Shown here piece after piece: positions 16,340-25,783 of a stretch of 64,000 nt of DNA. The stretch's first letter is position 1. The number at the start of each line of letters is the position of its first letter. The DNA is from Christiangramia flava JLT2011 (GTDB lineage Bacteria; Bacteroidota; Bacteroidia; Flavobacteriales; Flavobacteriaceae), in contig NZ_CP016359.1 in NCBI RefSeq assembly GCF_001951155.1, forward strand, positions 2,938,001 to 3,002,000. The letters are read 5' to 3'. Under the pieces are notes generated by a model. It searched no databases. It worked only from the letters and a program-made list of their open reading frames with translations, and was not told the origin of the DNA. The position numbers and the translations under genes were made by a program.

Positions 16340-16516
16340 ATTAAAATACTAACGAAAACAGGCTACTGAAAATTTTGCGATATTTTCAGGAATGACAATA
16401 ATTAACATAAGCTTTTTATAAAGAAAATGGCGAAATGCTTAAAAGTTTCTAAAAAAAGGGTGTTTTAAGATAACCTTAACTTCTGTAATAAAACCAAAGT
16501 GGGTTTTCCATCGTAG

Positions 16517-16530
16517 GTTTCTGTAGAAAC
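16517..16530. promoter_or_regulatory. Inverted repeat before the ferritin-like genes
   Basis: GTTTC-TGTA-GAAAC, a 5-bp inverted repeat 14 bp before the first start codon. It could be an operator or a small leader hairpin. The rest of the 226-bp gap upstream shows nothing recognisable. Confidence 0.3.
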
Positions 16531-16544
16531 TAAAATTTTAGATT

Positions 16545-17342
16545 ATGAAAAAACCCTTAGTGAAGGTAGATGTGGTAGAAGCATCTTCCAAGAATTCGAA
16601 AAGTAATTCGCGAAGAAGGTTTCTTAAGTTAGGTGGTCTCGGGCTTGCCGGATCCAGCTTCCTTCTGTATGCCTGTAGTGAAGATGATATGTTTAATCCG
16701 GGAGGCGATTCTGGTATGACTCCAACTCCAGACCCAGATCCGGATCCAGATCCAGAACCAACAGCATTTGACCTTGGCTCTGGGGATGTGGGGATTTTAA
16801 ATTATGCTTATGCATTAGAACAGCTGGAAGCTGCTTTTTATACTCAGGTTAGAGCCGGTTCTTATTACGCCGGAGCGTCAGCTGAAGAGCAGGCGATCTT
16901 TGACGACCTGTATAATCATGAAGTTATTCACCGTGATTTCTTTAAAGCGGCCATTACTGGGGTTGCCGGTGAAGAGAATACATTGCCAGATTTAGAATTT
17001 GATGTTTCGGCTATCGATTTCAGCAGCCGGGATTCTGTTCTTCAATATGCCATGATCTTAGAGGATACCGGAGTTGGCGCTTACAATGGTGCCGGTGACC
17101 GTATTGCTGATGCTACTTATTTAACGCTGGCTGGTAAAATTGTTTCTGTAGAAGCAAGACATGCGGCAGCTATTCGTAGTCTTATCGATCCTACCGGTGG
17201 TTATTTTGCCGGAGATGATGTGGTAGATGAAAACGGATTAGATCTCGCATACGATCCATCAGAAGTGTTTGACGCGGCAGGTGACTTTATCGTGACCGAA
17301 TTTACCGCGAATAACCTTCCAGAACCAATGACCGGATCCTAA
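16545..17342 (+). CDS. Tat-exported ferritin-like lipoprotein
   Basis: 265 residues. A twin-arginine signal (SRRRFLK, residues 22-28) runs into a hydrophobic core and a lipobox ending at Cys 44 (LYAC), followed by acidic SEDD, so it should be exported folded and lipid-anchored. A TPTPDPDPDPDPEP linker spans about residues 59-73. The domain after it is a four-helix ferritin-like bundle (Ferritin_2 type) with paired acidic/His positions: LEQLEAAFY, NHEVIHRDFF, LEDTGVGAY and SVEARHAAAIR. These fit a di-iron or metal site. It is probably co-transcribed with the next, related gene, 25 bp on. Confidence 0.85.
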   Translation: MKKPLVKVDVVEASSKNSKSNSRRRFLKLGGLGLAGSSFLLYACSEDDMFNPGGDSGMTPTPDPDPDPDPEPTAFDLGSGDVGILNYAYALEQLEAAFYTQVRAGSYYAGASAEEQAIFDDLYNHEVIHRDFFKAAITGVAGEENTLPDLEFDVSAIDFSSRDSVLQYAMILEDTGVGAYNGAGDRIADATYLTLAGKIVSVEARHAAAIRSLIDPTGGYFAGDDVVDENGLDLAYDPSEVFDAAGDFIVTEFTANNLPEPMTGS

Positions 17343-17367
17343 TTATAAACCAGTTAAAAAAGAAATT

Positions 17368-18207
17368 ATGAGTATTATAAAATTATTAGAAGATTTCACG
17401 ACTGAAAATCTTACCAAAACAAGAAGTTCCAGACGTGAGATGTTTGGAACACTGGGTTCCATTGGAAAGAAAGCAGCTGTAGCTGCCGTTCCTTTTGGAC
17501 TGGCTGGAAAATCGGCCAGCGCTGCAAGCCTGTTCCAACAAAAAGTACATGAAGATCCGTTGAATCTTGCACTTACTTTGGAATATCTGGAAGCAGAGTT
17601 CTATATGAAGGCGTTAGAATCAGGTGTATTGGCCGGTCATGCGAGAGCAGAAGCGGCTTATATGCAGATCTCCAAACATGAAGATGCTCACGTGGCATTT
17701 TTAATGGAAGCTTTAGGAGATTCAGCAGTGAGCAAACCAACTTTTGATTTCACGGCCGGAGGAAGTTTTGATCCTTTTGCTGAAAATGGAACAGATATGG
17801 ACACCGCCTACGCGCAACTACTGGCTTTGGCTCAGGCTTTTGAAGATACCGGAGTGCGTGCCTACAAAGGCCAGGCCGGAAACCTGATGAACACTCCGTA
17901 TTTGGAGCCAGCGCTACAGATTCACTCGGTAGAGGCGAGACATGCTTCGGAAATCAGACAAATCAGAGGTCTGGAAGGATGGATCACCGGAAATATGAGA
18001 GGTGATGGAATGCCTGAAGCAACCCAGCCAGTTTATGATGGTGAGGAAAACGTAACCCAGGGTGACGTAGACCTAACCGGTCTAACCTATGCTGATGATC
18101 TTGTTGGAGATGTAACTGAAGCGGTAACTCAGGCTTTTGATGAGCCAATATCTGGAGATACTGCGGTAGCGATCGCCAGTTTGTTTATCGTTAGTGAGGA
18201 CATGTAA
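17368..18207 (+). CDS. Tat-exported ferritin-like protein
   Basis: 279 residues, a paralogue of the preceding gene. The Tat motif is SSRREMFGTLG (residues 20-30) with a hydrophobic stretch to about residue 52 and an ASA-type cleavage site, and no lipobox, so the product should be periplasmic and soluble. The ferritin-like helices show YLEAEFYMKAL, SKHEDAHVAFL, FEDTGVRAYKG and SVEARHASEIRQI, the same metal-ligand pattern as its neighbour. Family members are linked to metal or oxidant handling, but the substrate is unknown. A strong terminator follows. The pair likely forms one operon. Confidence 0.85.
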   Translation: MSIIKLLEDFTTENLTKTRSSRREMFGTLGSIGKKAAVAAVPFGLAGKSASAASLFQQKVHEDPLNLALTLEYLEAEFYMKALESGVLAGHARAEAAYMQISKHEDAHVAFLMEALGDSAVSKPTFDFTAGGSFDPFAENGTDMDTAYAQLLALAQAFEDTGVRAYKGQAGNLMNTPYLEPALQIHSVEARHASEIRQIRGLEGWITGNMRGDGMPEATQPVYDGEENVTQGDVDLTGLTYADDLVGDVTEAVTQAFDEPISGDTAVAIASLFIVSEDM

Positions 18208-18232
18208 ACCCAATACGATCTCTATATAAATG

Positions 18233-18264
18233 AAAAAGGCTGTCAATTTAGACAGCCTTTTTTA
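18233..18264. terminator. Bidirectional terminator between the ferritin-like operon and purA
   Basis: AAAAAGGCTGTC (18233-18244), loop AATTTA, GACAGCCTTTTT (18251-18262), with A and T runs on both sides; purA ends at 18283 on the other strand. Confidence 0.88.
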
Positions 18265-18282
18265 ATATGTTGAAAAATAAGA

Positions 18283-19554
18283 TTATCGGGTAATCGTTTG
18301 TTTTCTATCTGGTCCTACTGAAACCATTTTAATTGGAGTTTCCAATTCTTTTTCCAGGAAATCAACATAGTCATTGAACTCTTTAGGAAGTTGTGCAGGA
18401 TCTGTCAATTTCGTTAAATCTTCTTTCCAGCCTTTTACTTCAGTATAAACCGGTTGCACATTTTCAGGTTCAATATTATATGGAAGGTGCTGAATCTCTT
18501 CTCCACGATATTTGTATGCGGTACACACCTTCAGTGTATCAAAACCACTCAGAACATCACCTTTCATCATAATGAGCTGTGTGATCCCGTTTACCTGCAC
18601 GGCATATTTTAAAGCTACAAGATCCAACCATCCACAACGGCGTTTTCTCCCGGTAGTCGCACCAAATTCATTTCCAACGCGTCCCATGGTTTCGCCAACT
18701 TCATCAAACAATTCAGTAGGAAAAGGGCCGCTCCCCACTCTTGTGGTGTATGCCTTAAAAATTCCGTAGGCTTCCCCAATTTCACGGGGCGCCACACCAA
18801 GACCGGTACAAGCTCCTGCGGCAGTCGTATTGGAAGAAGTCACGAAGGGGTAAGTTCCAAAATCGATATCCAGCAGGGAACCCTGAGCACCTTCGGCCAG
18901 AATGGTTTTACCGTCTTTGATAGCCTGGTGCATGTATTCCTCGCTATCGATAAACTTTAGTTCTTTCAAAGATTCCACGGCGTTGCAGAATTCCTTTTCC
19001 AGTTCATCCAGGTTATATTGAACGTCTACGTCGTAGAACGCGATCATTTTTTCATGTTTATCGGCAAGACTGCGATATTTGTCTTTCCAGTCGTCCATTT
19101 CCAGGTCGCCCACACGAAGCCCGTTTCTACCGGTTTTATCCATATAGGTTGGTCCAATTCCTTTTAAAGTGGAACCTATCTTGGCCTTTCCTTTAGAAGC
19201 TTCTGAAGCCGCATCCAGCAAACGGTGCGTTGGAAGGATCAAATGAGCTTTTCTGGAGATGAGTAATTTTGATTTATAATCGATCTGGTGTTTGGCAAGG
19301 TTGTCCAGCTCCCTTTTAAAGATCACCGGGTCGATCACCACACCGTTTCCAACAACGTTCACGCTGTTATCGTGAAAGATCCCGGAAGGGATAGTGTGCA
19401 GAACATGTTTTTGCCCATCGAATTCCAGTGTATGCCCGGCATTGGGACCGCCCTGGAAACGGGCAATAATATCGTAATCTGAGGTGAGAACGTCAACGAT
19501 TTTTCCTTTTCCTTCGTCACCCCACTGGAGACCTAGTAGTAAATCTACTGCCAT
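18283..19554 (-). CDS. purA: Adenylosuccinate synthetase
   Basis: Condenses IMP and aspartate with GTP to adenylosuccinate in AMP synthesis. 423 residues, the normal length. The phosphate-binding GDEGKGK is at residues 12-18, NAGHT and GIFHDN follow, then the KIGSTLKGIGPTYMDK and EGAQGSLLDIDFGTYPFVTSS blocks (the latter split here) and the C-terminal SVGPDRKQTI. ATG at 19554 begins the conserved MAVDLLLGLQWG. It is last in a minus-strand run spoT-fur-purA, with 12 bp to fur. Confidence 0.97.
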   Translation of the reverse strand: MAVDLLLGLQWGDEGKGKIVDVLTSDYDIIARFQGGPNAGHTLEFDGQKHVLHTIPSGIFHDNSVNVVGNGVVIDPVIFKRELDNLAKHQIDYKSKLLISRKAHLILPTHRLLDAASEASKGKAKIGSTLKGIGPTYMDKTGRNGLRVGDLEMDDWKDKYRSLADKHEKMIAFYDVDVQYNLDELEKEFCNAVESLKELKFIDSEEYMHQAIKDGKTILAEGAQGSLLDIDFGTYPFVTSSNTTAAGACTGLGVAPREIGEAYGIFKAYTTRVGSGPFPTELFDEVGETMGRVGNEFGATTGRKRRCGWLDLVALKYAVQVNGITQLIMMKGDVLSGFDTLKVCTAYKYRGEEIQHLPYNIEPENVQPVYTEVKGWKEDLTKLTDPAQLPKEFNDYVDFLEKELETPIKMVSVGPDRKQTITR

Positions 19555-19566
19555 GAAAATATTAGC

Positions 19567-20022
19567 TTAGTTGTTTGATTTTTTATTTCCGTAAAAATAT
19601 AAAGAATGTTTCTTGATCTCGATATCAAAAACTTCTTCGATGGTTTGTTTAATGCTCTGAATGCGAGGATCGCAGAATTCGATCACCTCTCCGGTATCGG
19701 TTAGAATGATATGATCGTGCTGCCTGTCAAAATATGATTTTTCATACTGCGCCTGGTTTTGGCCAAACTGGTGCTTTCGTACCAGGCCACATTCCAGAAG
19801 AAGCTCAATGGTGTTATATAGCGTGGCCCTGCTTACGCGGTATTTTTTATTCTTCATTTTGATATAGAGCGATTCGATATCAAAATGGTCATCTGAATTA
19901 TAGATTTCCTGAAGAATGGCAAAACGTTCCGGAGTCTTGCGGTGGCCTTTCTCTTCAAGATACTTGGTAAAAACGTTCTTAACGACAGCCTGGTCGTTCT
20001 TATTTACGACTTTTTTGCTCAT
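19567..20022 (-). CDS. Fur-family transcriptional regulator
   Basis: 151 residues with the winged-helix [15 protein letters not shown] and [18 protein letters not shown] (about 27-80) and the metal-binding C-terminal half with RQHDHIIL and EFCDP. The dimer region is shorter than in E. coli Fur, and the usual CxxC of the structural zinc site (ICLDCG) reads ILTDTG here, so that site is missing. Whether it senses iron, peroxide (PerR) or another signal cannot be told. It has its own -7 box in the short gap after spoT, so it can be transcribed separately and then read on into purA. Confidence 0.88.
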   Translation of the reverse strand: MSKKVVNKNDQAVVKNVFTKYLEEKGHRKTPERFAILQEIYNSDDHFDIESLYIKMKNKKYRVSRATLYNTIELLLECGLVRKHQFGQNQAQYEKSYFDRQHDHIILTDTGEVIEFCDPRIQSIKQTIEEVFDIEIKKHSLYFYGNKKSNN

Positions 20023-20033
20023 AATTTGAGTTG

Positions 20034-20041
20034 CAAAGGTA
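20034..20041 (-). promoter_or_regulatory. Promoter -7 box for the Fur-family gene
   Basis: Minus-strand TACCTTTG, a perfect TAnnTTTG, 12 bp before the ATG. It sits in the 24-bp gap after the spoT stop. Confidence 0.5.
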
Positions 20042-20046
20042 TAAGT

Positions 20047-22257
20047 TTATTCACGGCTAACCTTGTCTATGCCGTTAATTTTTTTCAGCCGCTGAATGAT
20101 GGTATTGAGGATGTTGTTGTTCTTGACGATCACCGTGATACGCCCGCTGAACACCCCGTCTGAACTATCAAAATTCAGGTTTTTCATGTTTACGTGCATG
20201 TTGCTGGAAATTTCCTGAGTGATCTCGCTCACCAGGCCAATATTATCAATTCCCTGTAACTTGATCACGGCCTTGAATTCCTGCTGCGAACTGTCTATCC
20301 ATTTTGCCTGGATGATCCTGTAGGCATAATTGCTTTGTAGCTGTAAGGCGTTGGGACAGTCTTTTTTATGCACTTTGATCCCGTCGTTTACCGAGATGAA
20401 CCCGAAAACATTGTCGCCGGGAATGGGATTACAGCAATTCGCCAGCTTGTATTCCAGTTTGTCTTCTTCTTTTCCGAAGACCAGCTGGTCATATTTTGCC
20501 GTGATCTCTTCTTTATTGAGATCTTCTGAAATTTGAGGCCTTCTGATTTTGTTCTTGAAGTAGCTCACAAAAGCATTGCTCCGGGAACCGGCAAAGTCCT
20601 TCAGCATTTTATTATCGATCTTACCAATGCCCACTCTGTAAAAAAGATCGAGGCTGGTTTTCAAATTGAAGAAAACTACCAGTTCGTTGATCGTCTTTTC
20701 GCTGAAGGTGATCTTCTGTGCCTTTAGTTTTCTGGCAAGAATAGCCTTTCCTTCTTCGGCGATCTCCTTTTTTTCGTCTTTTAAAGAAGATTTGATCTTG
20801 GCTCTGGCTCTCGCGGTAGTGGCGTAGTCCAGCCAGTTCACATTGGGTTGCGCCTGGTCTGAAGTGATGATCTCTACCTGGTCGCCGCTCTTTAACTGGT
20901 GGCTTAGCGGCACGAGTTTGTTATTGACTCGTGCTCCTCTGGTATGCAGCCCAATTTCAGTATGGATACTGAAAGCAAAATCCAACGGTGTCGCGCCCTT
21001 CGGAAGTGATTTGAGATCTCCTTGTGGTGTAAAAACGAATATTTCCTTGGAATAGAGATTCAATTTGAACTGCTCCACGAAATCTACTGCGTTGATCTCT
21101 GGATTTTCCAGGACTTCCTGAAGCCTGGTCACCCATTCCTCAAAACCTCTCTCTTCTTTCTGATTGGGTCCCTGCTTGTATTTATAGTGCGCAGCATAAC
21201 CTTTTTCCGCGATTTCATTCATGCGTTCACTGCGGATCTGTACTTCCACCCAACGGCCTTTAGGCCCCATCACCGTAATGTGAAGCGCCTCATAACCGGT
21301 AGATTTTGGTGAAGAAATCCAGTCTCTTAATCGTGTAGGATTGGGCCTGAAGTGATCGGTTACAATAGAATAGATCTTCCAGGCAAGGAATTTCTCACTG
21401 CCGGGGTCACTTTTATAGATGATCCTGATGGCAAACTTGTCATAAACCTCATCAAAACTCACATTCTGAGCTTTCATTTTCCGGTTGATGGAATAAATCG
21501 ACTTCGGTCTTCCCTTGATCTCGTATTTAAAATCCTCCTTATCGAGTGAATCCTGGATGATCTTCGTAAACTCTCGAATATAGGCATCCTGTTGTTCCTT
21601 GCTTTCCTTGATTTTGGTAAGGATGTCATGGTAAGTGTCCGGCTCGGTATATTTAAGTCCGAGGTCTTCCAGCTCGGTTTTCACGTTATAAAGGCCAATC
21701 CTGTGGGCCAGTGGTGCGTAAATATACAGTGTTTCCGAAGCGATCTTCACCTGTTTATCCGGCCGCATCACGTCCATGGTCTGCATATTATGCAGCCTGT
21801 CTGCAATCTTAATAATGATCACTCGTACATCATCATTCAGCGTGAGCAGCATTTTCCGGAAGTTCTCCGCTTGCAGGGAAACATCCTTGTCTTTTTTAAG
21901 ACTGGAAATTTTCGTGAGTCCATCTACAATACGGGCTACGGTATCTCCGAATAGTTCCTCGAGATCCTGAAGGGTATAGGCGGTGTCTTCCACCACATCG
22001 TGCAATAAGGCCGCGGCGATGGAGGTGGCATCTAATCCAATTTCCGAAGCAACTATTTTTGCCACCGCAATTGGGTGAAAAATATAGGCCTCGCCAGATT
22101 TACGGCGCTGGTCTTTATGTGCATCTACCGCAGTATCGAAAGCTTTACGGATCAGTTTCTTGTCATCCTCGGTAAGAGTTTGATAACTGATGCGCAGCAA
22201 TTCTTTGTATTGCCTGGCAATTTGTTTGTTTTCTTTTTCTATAGCAGCTTCTGTCAT
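20047..22257 (-). CDS. spoT: Bifunctional (p)ppGpp synthetase/hydrolase (Rel/SpoT)
   Basis: Makes and degrades the stringent-response alarmone. 736 residues with the complete domain order: HD hydrolase (FHPIAVAKIVASEIGLD...ALLHDVVED, about 60-95), synthetase (RIIYKSDPGSEKF, WISSPKSTGYEALHITV, about 270-335), TGS (IFVFTPQGDLKSLPKGATPLDFA, about 395-420, split from a longer run), a helical/zinc-finger region (CCNPIPGDNVFGFIS) and a C-terminal ACT domain (from about 655). Both active sites look intact, as expected for the single Rel enzyme of this phylum. Confidence 0.96.
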   Translation of the reverse strand: MTEAAIEKENKQIARQYKELLRISYQTLTEDDKKLIRKAFDTAVDAHKDQRRKSGEAYIFHPIAVAKIVASEIGLDATSIAAALLHDVVEDTAYTLQDLEELFGDTVARIVDGLTKISSLKKDKDVSLQAENFRKMLLTLNDDVRVIIIKIADRLHNMQTMDVMRPDKQVKIASETLYIYAPLAHRIGLYNVKTELEDLGLKYTEPDTYHDILTKIKESKEQQDAYIREFTKIIQDSLDKEDFKYEIKGRPKSIYSINRKMKAQNVSFDEVYDKFAIRIIYKSDPGSEKFLAWKIYSIVTDHFRPNPTRLRDWISSPKSTGYEALHITVMGPKGRWVEVQIRSERMNEIAEKGYAAHYKYKQGPNQKEERGFEEWVTRLQEVLENPEINAVDFVEQFKLNLYSKEIFVFTPQGDLKSLPKGATPLDFAFSIHTEIGLHTRGARVNNKLVPLSHQLKSGDQVEIITSDQAQPNVNWLDYATTARARAKIKSSLKDEKKEIAEEGKAILARKLKAQKITFSEKTINELVVFFNLKTSLDLFYRVGIGKIDNKMLKDFAGSRSNAFVSYFKNKIRRPQISEDLNKEEITAKYDQLVFGKEEDKLEYKLANCCNPIPGDNVFGFISVNDGIKVHKKDCPNALQLQSNYAYRIIQAKWIDSSQQEFKAVIKLQGIDNIGLVSEITQEISSNMHVNMKNLNFDSSDGVFSGRITVIVKNNNILNTIIQRLKKINGIDKVSRE

Positions 22258-22296
22258 GATTTAAAAATACGATTAAGATTAAAATCAAACAACTAC

Positions 22297-23538
22297 TCAG
22301 GATTTCAAATTTCGATAACGCTGGAGCAGACTTGGGTGTGAGTAATGTACAAAAACATAGGATTTGTGCGGCGTAAGATTGCTAAGCGTATTCCTAGACA
22401 ATTTTTTTAGGCTGGAAATAAGCGATTCCCCGTTATAGGTGGCCCTGGCATAATTATCTGCCTGGTACTCAAATTTTCGGGAAAGGTAGTTCATGATCAG
22501 TCCCGTAATTTCTGAAATAGGACTATATAAAATTCCGAAGGCTACCAGCCCAATATGAAAACTTGGCTCCGCAACACCCAGTGCCTGTGAAAGAGCCGGG
22601 CTACCAATAAAAACAGAAAGCAGCCAAAGGGTAAAACCAGTAGTTACAACCGAAGCAACCAGGTTAATGATGATATGATTCTTTTTATAATGTCCCACTT
22701 CATGTGCGAGTACCGCCACGATCTCTTCTTCTTCAAGGTCATTGATCAGCGTATCGTATAGAGTGATGCGTTTTTCCTTTCCAAATCCTGAAAAATAAGC
22801 GTTGGCTTTCGTGCTTCTTTTCGAACCGTCGATCACAAAAATGTTGTCTAACTGAAATCCCACACTTTGTGCATATTCTTCGATTTTGGAACGTAAACTG
22901 CCATCCTTCAGTGGCACCTGTTTATTGAAAAGTGGTACGATCAGCTTCGCGTAGAACATATTCATGAATACTGAAAATACCGCCACTAAGATCCATGCGT
23001 ACAACCAGAAATTTTCGCCGGCGATCTGGTAAAACCATACGATAAGCGCTAAAATTCCGCCGCCAATGATCACTGTCATCAAGAGTCCTTTAAACTTATC
23101 CAGAATAAAGGTTTTTTTCGAAGTTTTATTAAAACCATATTTTTCCTCGATAACAAAAGTGCTGTAATAGGAAAACGGCGTCATAAGAATATCGCTTCCC
23201 AGCATGATAATTCCGAAGAAGATCAGGCTGATGATGATTTCATTTCCACTGAAACCGCGGGCGATTCCATCAACCCAGGCGAAACCGCCAAGAATAATAA
23301 AGGCGAGTGTAAGCATTACTGAAAAGGTTGACGAGATCAGTCCAAACTGAAAACGTTCCTTTTTGTAAGCCTGCGATTTTTCATATTTCTCATCATCATA
23401 AACATCGCTCAGTTCGCTTGGAACGGGATCATCGAAATGTTTCGCGTTCAGGGCATCAAGGATCTTATCGATCACAAAGTCGATGACGATAATAGCGATA
23501 ATAATTAGGAAAAGAGTTTGTGGATTCAATTCGTTCAA
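22297..23538 (-). CDS. M48 family membrane metalloprotease (Ste24/CAAX-type)
   Basis: 413 residues, an integral-membrane zinc protease resembling eukaryotic Ste24. The N-terminal half has about five hydrophobic segments; the catalytic HEVGH is at 279-283, the third zinc ligand lies in KFEYQADNYA, and DGSKRSTKANAYFSGFG precedes the active site as in the family. In bacteria such enzymes degrade damaged membrane proteins or process exported ones. The reading frame starts with TTG (23538); a second TTG lies three codons on, and no ATG is available between the upstream gene and the first membrane segment. Confidence 0.88.
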   Translation of the reverse strand: MNELNPQTLFLIIIAIIVIDFVIDKILDALNAKHFDDPVPSELSDVYDDEKYEKSQAYKKERFQFGLISSTFSVMLTLAFIILGGFAWVDGIARGFSGNEIIISLIFFGIIMLGSDILMTPFSYYSTFVIEEKYGFNKTSKKTFILDKFKGLLMTVIIGGGILALIVWFYQIAGENFWLYAWILVAVFSVFMNMFYAKLIVPLFNKQVPLKDGSLRSKIEEYAQSVGFQLDNIFVIDGSKRSTKANAYFSGFGKEKRITLYDTLINDLEEEEIVAVLAHEVGHYKKNHIIINLVASVVTTGFTLWLLSVFIGSPALSQALGVAEPSFHIGLVAFGILYSPISEITGLIMNYLSRKFEYQADNYARATYNGESLISSLKKLSRNTLSNLTPHKSYVFVHYSHPSLLQRYRNLKS

Positions 23539-23561
23539 TTTTATTCTGAAAATGGCAAAAT

Positions 23562-24371
23562 CTATGCCCTCGTGATTCGTTGTCTTTTTGCTTCAAAAAT
23601 TAGAATTCCGGCAGCTACCGAAACATTCATGGAGTCAATTTCGCCATGCATTGGGATGATGATGTTGCGGTCTGCATTTTCGATCCATTCATCGCTAAGG
23701 CCGGTTGCTTCGGTACCTACAATAATTGCGGAAGCTTCGGTGAAATCAATATCATAATAATTTTCTGAGGCCTGTAAAGCTGCCGTGTAAATTTTGACAT
23801 TCTGTCGTTTCAGGTAAGAAATAATTTCAGTGGTTGATCCTGTCGCAATCTGATTGGTAAAAACACAACCCACGCTGCTCCTGATGATATTCGGATTGTA
23901 CAGATCGGTTTTTGGATTTGCAATGATCACGGCATCAACGGCGGCGGCATCAGCAGTTCGTAGCAAGGCACCAATATTTCCAGGTTTTTCCGGTGCTTCG
24001 GCGATTAAAACTAGGGGATTTTCAGAATTTAATTTCAGATCATCCAATTCATGATTTTTCGATTTAAACACACCAATTATTCCTTCGGTACTGCTTCGAT
24101 ACGCCAGCTTTTCATATACTTCCTGATTCAGTTCGGTTATGGCAGCCGGGTCATCAGTAATTTTAGAATACGCCAATACTTTATCGAATTCGATCTTTTC
24201 AGGTAAATAATATAGCTGAACCGGGATATAATTTCCCTTTAAGGCAAGCTCGATCTCCCGCTGCCCTTCGATTACAAATACCCCTTCCTTTCGTCGGTTT
24301 CTCGATTTCTCCTGAAGCTGTAGCAGCCACTTTATTTCCTTATTCTGAATACTGGTGATTTTCCTGATCAT
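23562..24371 (-). CDS. SpoU/TrmH-family RNA 2'-O-methyltransferase
   Basis: 269 residues with an N-terminal RNA-binding domain (KWLLQLQEKSRNRRKEGVF, about 15-33) and a C-terminal SPOUT knot. The three knot motifs are visible: LIAEAPEKPGNIGALLRTADA, IIVGTEATGLSDEW and IIPMHGEIDSMNVSVAAGI (AdoMet site). Substrate is a 2'-OH in rRNA or tRNA; RlmB/TrmH subgroups cannot be separated here. I chose MIRKITSIQN at 24371 over an in-frame ATG five codons up, because the former begins at the conserved domain edge. It ends 23 bp before the M48 protease. Confidence 0.88.
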   Translation of the reverse strand: MIRKITSIQNKEIKWLLQLQEKSRNRRKEGVFVIEGQREIELALKGNYIPVQLYYLPEKIEFDKVLAYSKITDDPAAITELNQEVYEKLAYRSSTEGIIGVFKSKNHELDDLKLNSENPLVLIAEAPEKPGNIGALLRTADAAAVDAVIIANPKTDLYNPNIIRSSVGCVFTNQIATGSTTEIISYLKRQNVKIYTAALQASENYYDIDFTEASAIIVGTEATGLSDEWIENADRNIIIPMHGEIDSMNVSVAAGILIFEAKRQRITRA

Positions 24372-24402
24372 TCTGTAAAAATACACAGTTCCTGTTCATA
24401 AA

Positions 24403-24429
24403 AAAAGCCTCCGCTGATGGGAGGCTTTT
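24403..24429 (-). terminator. Terminator of the amidohydrolase operon
   Basis: AAAAGCCTCC (24403-24412) pairs with GGAGGCTTTT (24420-24429), loop of seven. It follows the stop at 24449 on the minus strand and has a long T run on that strand. Confidence 0.87.
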
Positions 24430-24448
24430 ATATTTTAAACAGGAAAAA

Positions 24449-25768
24449 TTATTTGCTTTCTTCCTCTTTCTGATTTTTATATTTATTGGAATAACGCTTC
24501 CACAGTTCGGTTTGATGCGTTTCCAGGCTCACCTCACGACCATCAATAAAAGCGTGAGATAGAATATTGCCTCTCATGTCCAGCGCGTCCCCTTCAGAAA
24601 TAAATAATGTAGCCGACTTCCCTTTTTCAAGAGTTCCGTACATATCGTCAATTCCCAGGATTTTTGCCGAATTGGAAGTGATCAGTTTCAAAGCCTCTTC
24701 TTTATCCATACCGAATGCTGCAACTGTCCCCGCGTAAAAAGGAAGGTTTCTGGTGTTCATTCGTTCCATTTGTCCGCTGCTTTCCAAAGCGATCATCACG
24801 CCTCTTTCGGCCAGCAGTTTTGCCAGTTTATACGGATAGTCATAATCCTGATCATCCATATTCGGAGTGGTATGCGGTCTGTTTACCAAAACTGGAATGT
24901 TATTCGCCTTCAATTCATCGGCAACTCCCAGGGCGTGGTAGCCACCAACGATCACGAATTCATCCAGATCCTGGTCTTTTTTAAATTGAATAGCGTCCAG
25001 TATCTCTTTTTCGCCATCTACGTGTACATACACTTTCTTCTTTCCGCTGAAAACTGGTTCCATTGCTTCATCCGGAAGGTTAGGAGTGGAGCGATCCCCG
25101 GCTAACCAAGCTTTGGACTGCGCAAAAAAGTCAGATAACTTCTGAATATCCTGGTCGTAATCTTCGTTCTTCTTCAATCCGGGATCTTCACCTCTCCACC
25201 AGCGACCACGTCTAAAAGCCGATGGCCAGTTGATGTGAAGACCATCGTCTACCTTCACCGCGGCATCTTCCCAGTTCCATGCATCGAACTGAACGATAGA
25301 AGAAGTTCCTGAAATCGTTCCGCCACGAGGTACGATCTGGCCAACCAGCACACCGTTTGGCCTCATGGATTCCACAACCTTACTTTCCGCATTATAGGCG
25401 ATCAAACTTCTTACGTTTGGAAGCATTTCACCAATTTCATCTTCATCATCTGTCGGGCGAACCGCGTCGATCTCTACCAAACCTAAAGTGGAATTAGGTG
25501 CTATAAATCCTGGATATACATGTTTGCCTTCGGCCTGTATGATCTCTCCACGATATTGCATTTTTGTGCTGCCTGCATCCATGATCTGGGTGATCTTCCC
25601 ATCTTCAAAAATGATCAGGCTATTTTCAATTACTTCCCCGTTCCCAATATGCGCAGTGGCACCAACGATGGTTACCGCTTCAGACTGCTTCTGGGCTGGC
25701 GTTTGCTGTGCCGATAAACTGCCGGCTAACAGGAAACAGATTAAATAAAATGTTATTCTAATTTTCAT
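24449..25768 (-). CDS. Exported amidohydrolase-like protein without the HxH metal motif
   Basis: 439 residues with a signal peptide (ITFYLICFLLAGSLSAQQ). The fold is that of the amidohydrolase superfamily: an N-terminal and C-terminal beta-sandwich (VTIVGATAHIGNGEVIENSL... and ...GTLEKGKSATLFI) around a TIM barrel. Where active members have PGFIDxHxH it reads VYPGFIAPNSTLG, so the first two metal ligands are absent. It lies 15 bp after the larger relative and is probably translated from the same message. It may be an inactive partner or have a different chemistry. Confidence 0.8.
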   Translation of the reverse strand: MKIRITFYLICFLLAGSLSAQQTPAQKQSEAVTIVGATAHIGNGEVIENSLIIFEDGKITQIMDAGSTKMQYRGEIIQAEGKHVYPGFIAPNSTLGLVEIDAVRPTDDEDEIGEMLPNVRSLIAYNAESKVVESMRPNGVLVGQIVPRGGTISGTSSIVQFDAWNWEDAAVKVDDGLHINWPSAFRRGRWWRGEDPGLKKNEDYDQDIQKLSDFFAQSKAWLAGDRSTPNLPDEAMEPVFSGKKKVYVHVDGEKEILDAIQFKKDQDLDEFVIVGGYHALGVADELKANNIPVLVNRPHTTPNMDDQDYDYPYKLAKLLAERGVMIALESSGQMERMNTRNLPFYAGTVAAFGMDKEEALKLITSNSAKILGIDDMYGTLEKGKSATLFISEGDALDMRGNILSHAFIDGREVSLETHQTELWKRYSNKYKNQKEEESK

Positions 25769-25783
25769 GTTTTTCCGGTTTAA

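Noticed and set aside
16340..16516. Possible regulatory RNA in the gap between the ostA-like and ferritin-like genes
   Set aside because: AT-rich sequence without a stable hairpin beyond the small inverted repeat already listed.
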